64,000 nt of DNA. Source: Heterotrichella gracilis. Its lineage: Eukaryota > Sar > Xanthophyceae > Tribonematales > Xanthonemataceae. Shown here piece by piece: positions 59,822 to 64,000 of this stretch. Position 1 is the first letter of the stretch. Each line of letters opens with the position of its first letter. The notes beneath the pieces were generated by a model, which had not been told where the DNA came from, made no database searches, and saw nothing but the letters and a program-made list of their open reading frames with translations. The stretch spans positions 17,312 to 81,311 of the forward strand of contig JAULBX010019743.1 of the NCBI GenBank assembly GCA_032358255.1, read 5' to 3'. The position numbers and the translations under genes are program-made.

Positions 59822-60807
59822 CCTGGCTGCCCTGGTGCCTGAACGTGTGTCGATGCAGGTTCCCACCTCACGTCCACAACTACATACAACGCCTATACGG
59901 CGTATTCATGCAGTTTCTGGGTACGAACACGGGCTGGGCAATGGCTACGCCCTTCAGCAAGTGCACACCCACGTTTGGTGTGGGGACGGCGCAAAGTTGG
60001 TGGCTGCCTGACGTGGCAACTGGAGCCTATGCACACGTATGTGTTCCAAGTTCAATACTTCGATACTCGGAACTTCTGGGTTGCACAATGCGTGGTAGAA
60101 TGTGCTCGATTGCGTACAGGATGGGCGTACAAGCGTGACGTGGGTTGTTGGTGCCTGCACGCGTTTTGGGCTGCGACTCGAACGCCTGTACAGGGGAGCT
60201 CTTGTATAATTAAGAAGCTCAACCGTCATCAGGGGGATGATGATGCTCAGAGCAACGGGAATCTAGTACAAGGGACTTGTATTAGCAAGATATGACGGGA
60301 ATACTTTCGGTGAGCTTTTGTGGGCAAAAATCCCCACCAAAAGTTTCCAATGCAGGAGGGTTTGCCCTGATCTCGCAACTTACACGCCACCTATACGACC
60401 TCATAACCTTTCTAGGTGTATATACATACGTATGCGCAAGGCAAAGGCCCGCTGCGAGACCTTCCCAGCAGGAGGCACCTGGGGTGAAACAGCAAGTGGT
60501 GCAGGAGCTTCACCTCACAGAGTATCCGCACACCTTTTACTCATATTTGTTCTCATAACAAGCCGTCTGTAACCACTGCTGCTGCCTCCTGTGATTGCGG
60601 TACCTGGGAAGAATGCCATCTTGGCATGCATGGCCGGGTGCTGACTAGGCACAACCGACACCCATATCAAGAGCCTTGCAAGTAAAAACCATTCTACCCG
60701 CAGTTTTCCATCTGAAAGTTCAATAGCTACGACGCGTGAAACACAGCGCACAACCCAGGTTTCTTGCCCGCATATATATATGCACACACCCTCCAAGGGT
60801 TGGAGCC
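59822..60807. other. Divergent promoter region (GH5 / acyl-activating enzyme)
   Basis: Just under 1 kb between two start codons facing away from each other. A TATATATA run at 60774-60781 lies about 30 bases before the ATG at 60808. No other gene supported. Confidence 0.5.
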
Positions 60808-62757
60808 ATGGGTGTGCGGCAACTGCAGCAGCTTTCAGAGCAGCAGCTCCAGGAGGCGGGGTTGCAGGAAAATGAATTGGCGGCGGTGGTGGCGGGTATC
60901 CAGGCGGCGGTCCAGCAAAGTGGCGGGTGCGCGATCCAGGTGGGTGGGCAATGGCATGTATGCATGTGACTTGTCCTATAACTTCTGAAAAAGGATTTCT
61001 TTTCAATGCCACCTTAATAAGAATTCTATACGGTTTTCCTTACATAAATGTGTTATGTGGTAACTGCAAGGACTAAGGCGCACACATACACTAGGAAATG
61101 GTGCAAGCTACAGGCAATAGAGAACGTTTGGATTTTGCCTAGGTCTGGTCAAGGGCAGAATGTTGAACAGTTTGAGCATTTACACAAACCAAAAAGTGGG
61201 GTACATGAGAACAACCTGCATGCACCTCTACTGGGCCCCATCTCAGTCCCGTCCGCACCGCACCCCACTCCCCACTCCTCACAGGCCTGGCGCCACATTT
61301 CACAACACGTGCTGCGCCCCCACCACCCCTTCCCCCTCCACCGCCTGCTGAAAGATGCTGCTGCGGCGGATTGGCCGGCGCACCAGAAGGGCCCATTTCC
61401 GCTGTGGTCCCCCACCCAGGCCAGCGCGCAGCGCACGAATTTGGCGGCATTTATGGACACATTTGAGGTGAGTGTGCGCATTTATGGCATGTTTGAGGTG
61501 CGCATGGGCATGCAGCCTGGCGCATTACATGTGGCAATAATAAATGGGCTGTGTGCAGGTGTATGTAGACAGCGTCCTTGGCACTGCGTGTGTGGGCATG
61601 TTGGGGGTTCTGCATGTGGGGACAACGCTGTGTAGGGTTTAGGGTTTGAGGTTCTGCATACTTGTGCTGTTGCCCCAGGATTTCAACGGTGCGATTGTTG
61701 AGTTCTAATAGTTTAGGAACAGCACAAAGCAGAAATCAAACGGCCAGTGTTAAGGAAGTCATCTGGACACTAAACATTTGAAACCCTAAGACTTAAAACC
61801 CTAATCTCGAGGCCGCCTCGCAAGAGATGACCTGGCAGCAGGATCAAACCTGGAACCCTAATCCTTGATCCCTAAACCCCAGATATAAATCCTATAATGG
61901 TAATCCCTAATTACTGCCCCTGCAGGATGCCGCCTGGCAGCGGGATCGAACCCGGGACCTGCTGGCCGACTACCCGCTGCTGCACAGGGTGTCTGTGTCA
62001 AACCCCGAAGGGTTTTGGCCCCCGCTGCTGCGCCATCTGGGCGTGCGCTTCCACACCCAGCCCCACAGGTGAGGTCCAGGGTGTGGTAATTTTTTTGGCA
62101 ACCCCACGCGCTCGTGATGGGTGACCAACACAGAACAAAGCTACCCGCAAGTAGTGGCTCTGTTAAAAGGCTCAAATGTGACTACCCTATTAGGGTTTAA
62201 GGTTTACGCTTGTTCCACAAACACGAAGCTATTGGTCTACCCCACTGTGACGAGCTTTGATTGCTATGTGTACTTGTTGTGTGCCCCTCCCTTGGTATGT
62301 GTTGACCACACCCTGAAACCCTTATGTAGGGTTTTGCAGATGGCTGACACCCCTGATGACTGCCGCTGGTTTCCGGGGGCTCGGCTGAACATCGCTGAGA
62401 GTGCAATGGCCGACAGGCAAGGTAGGCACATTGGAAACCCTAACGCTGGAAGTGGAACCCCTATTTGCTGCACGCTACACCCTGGATGAAAAACCCTAAT
62501 GGTACAGACCCTGTGGTGGCAAAATACCCTCATCGCTGACATGTCCCTACGCCCTGCACCGTTGGAATGGAAGCCTTGCATAAACCCTGTGAATTGCATG
62601 CTTGATTGCGGACTCTTCATGCGTCCCATATGCTCCAATCTTTCCTTTCCCCATTTCATTCAGGTGGCGAGGTTGCGATAGTGTGGGCGAGTGAGGGCTC
62701 CCCCACCCAGCTGCAGCGCATGAGCAGGGGGGAGCTGAGGGCGCAGGCGGGGAGGGT
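60808..62757 (+). CDS. Acyl-activating enzyme (AAE17/AAE18-like), 3' end outside window
   Basis: ATP-dependent acyl-CoA synthetase of the ANL superfamily; only the N-terminal region is here. Exons 60808-60939, 61285-61467, 61926-62068, 62330-62421 and 62664 to about 62755 keep frame. Matches to the plant AAE17/18 N-terminus: a short coiled lead (LQQLSEQQLQEAGLQENEL), AWRHISQHVLRPHHPFPLH, then NPEGFWPPLLRHLGVRFH, then CRWFPGARLNIAES, then GEVAIVWASEG and LQRMSRGELRAQ. The exon starting 62330 must use the TAG acceptor in TTATGTAG; the more obvious TTTGCAG eight bases later breaks frame. The ATP-binding P-loop and the rest of the enzyme must lie beyond 64000 after an intron longer than 1.2 kb. 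The peroxisomal location known for plant relatives cannot be tested without the C-terminus. Confidence 0.85.
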
Positions 62758-64000
62758 GGGGTGGGGGTAGAGGGGTGGCATTGAATTGTTGAATTTCTCT
62801 TTTTTGTTGACCCTATCTTTGCTTATGCTTCCACCAAGCAATTACTTGTTTTGTCGTTATATAAACATTCTATCCAATCATTGTCTGGGTACACATCGTC
62901 GATATATTCCATTGTTGTTGCTTTCTATGTTGCAGACGACTGACATGTGCTCTTTATTGGTGCTACCAGGTATGGCGTGTATAATATCAAACATTTCCTC
63001 TCTGGTAGCAAGATTTTGCAGACGGTGCTTTCCACAAGCATGCAGCGTTACTCGTTTGCAAGATGGTCAAGATTCTTGTTTGATTTGGTTCTTTCAGATA
63101 ATCTGGAGTGCAGTGGGTAGCTTCACCCTAAATGACAATCTTTATGTCTCTCCTGCCTGCAATGCTGCAGTGGTTCAATATCAACTGTCTTCTTCATGTA
63201 ATTGATTGGTATTGAATATCAAGAATCTTCTCTATGTCATTAATTGCCATTGGTATTAAATATCAATTGTCTTCTCCATTGCATCGATTGATATTGAATA
63301 TTAGCTGTCTTCTCCATGTCATCGATTGGTGTTGACTTCATTGCCTGTAGAACTATGTGGATATCCCAGTTTTGAACCATGTTGAGTTTTGGTTTGTTTA
63401 GAGTTGGCTGATGTTGACAATGCTGTTGAAGCATACACTATTAAGTTGAACCCTTTTGGTGTATTTGATTTGTTCTTTTATTGTAACCAGTGTAGAATAA
63501 AATATTGAGGTAGCAATATTGGAAAAGGAAGCCATTAGGTGTGAACGTATTTTATAATTCGCACAATGGGTGAAAATGTGCTCTTACAAGTTATTTCAGA
63601 TGTGCCCTATATACCCCTACCTCTCCCAACAAACCCCTTTGCACTGCACTGACCTTGCAACATTTTGCTATTAGTGTTGTAAACAGTAAAACGGGTCAAA
63701 ATTTCAATTCTTGGGAAGATTGGTAGTTGCAATTGAAAAAAATACAAAGGGTTTCCTTAATGTACATGGAAAAAGAAAGAGTTTAATCTGACTGTAAAAT
63801 AAACTATTTCCTGGATATGTTTTATACAGACATTAACTGGTGGGAAGGCTCTTTTGAATTACATTGATTTTATTTACCAACTGATCATAAAAAGATAAAA
63901 CAAAGTGCCCCCATAACGTATTTGAGGAGTGGCACCCCTCCGCCCTATACCTCCAAGCCCCACCCCTTCCAGCTATACTGACCCTGCAACATGCTACCAG
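62758..64000 (+). other. AT-rich intron of the acyl-activating enzyme gene with local repeats
   Basis: Sequence turns markedly AT-rich. It holds about four units of a 50-base repeat at 63165-63335 (TTGATTGGTATTGAATATCA, then TCTTCTCCATGTCA). A pair of related blocks near 63600-63670 and 63905-63998 shares CACTGACCTTGCAACAT-like ends. No coding signal seen on either strand. Confidence 0.6.

Noticed and set aside
62758-64000. AT-rich tail as a retrotransposon
   Set aside because: No reverse transcriptase, integrase or long terminal repeat signal; only short local repeats.

Overview
This is eukaryotic nuclear DNA, almost certainly from a green alga (Chlorophyta). The genes are dense in GT-AG introns with C-rich 3' ends. 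Several products are plant-like: a land-plant-type GH5 endo-mannanase, a plant-type acyl-activating enzyme and likely plastid transit peptides. The RIB72/EFHC1 axonemal protein implies a flagellate stage, or genes kept from one. Introns and spacers are full of TTTAGGG/CCCTAAA telomere-like heptamers. I see no prokaryotic features, tRNA, rRNA, CRISPR array or intact transposon.

Layout: 3' part of TDP1 (+, 64-3939); membrane-anchored TKL-type kinase (+, 6096-9639); soluble Rieske protein (+, 11450-12656); unknown 169-residue protein (+, 13940-15592); unknown small membrane protein (+, about 16858-18563); UMP-CMP kinase with an organelle-type presequence (-, 19836-22114); RIB72/EFHC1 (+, 22722-27567); NAA35, the NatC auxiliary subunit (-, 29031-35779); a tandem family of transit-peptide genes, copies A, B and C plus a 5'-only remnant D (+, 36351-47580); three-domain gelsolin/severin (+, 47904-51369); secreted mannanase-EGF-apple chimera (-, 53009-59821); 5' part of an acyl-activating enzyme (+, 60808 to past the window end). 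Splice phases were checked by hand: for TDP1, the kinase, the Rieske gene, UMP-CMP kinase, RIB72, NAA35, gelsolin, GH5 and the acyl-activating enzyme, every modelled junction keeps frame.

The genes form no pathway or cluster; they are unrelated housekeeping, cytoskeletal and secretory genes. What they share is intron architecture. In at least ten of them the intron beside an exon holds one or more decayed copies of that exon's own edge, splice site included ('exon-edge echoes'). The echoes are embedded in telomere-like heptamers. In three places the process reaches past introns: it repeats the stop-codon end of RIB72, repeats the last-exon end of family copy C, and a CCCTA-rich run lies in frame inside a NAA35 coding exon. 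This recurrent structure is the most novel signal in the window.
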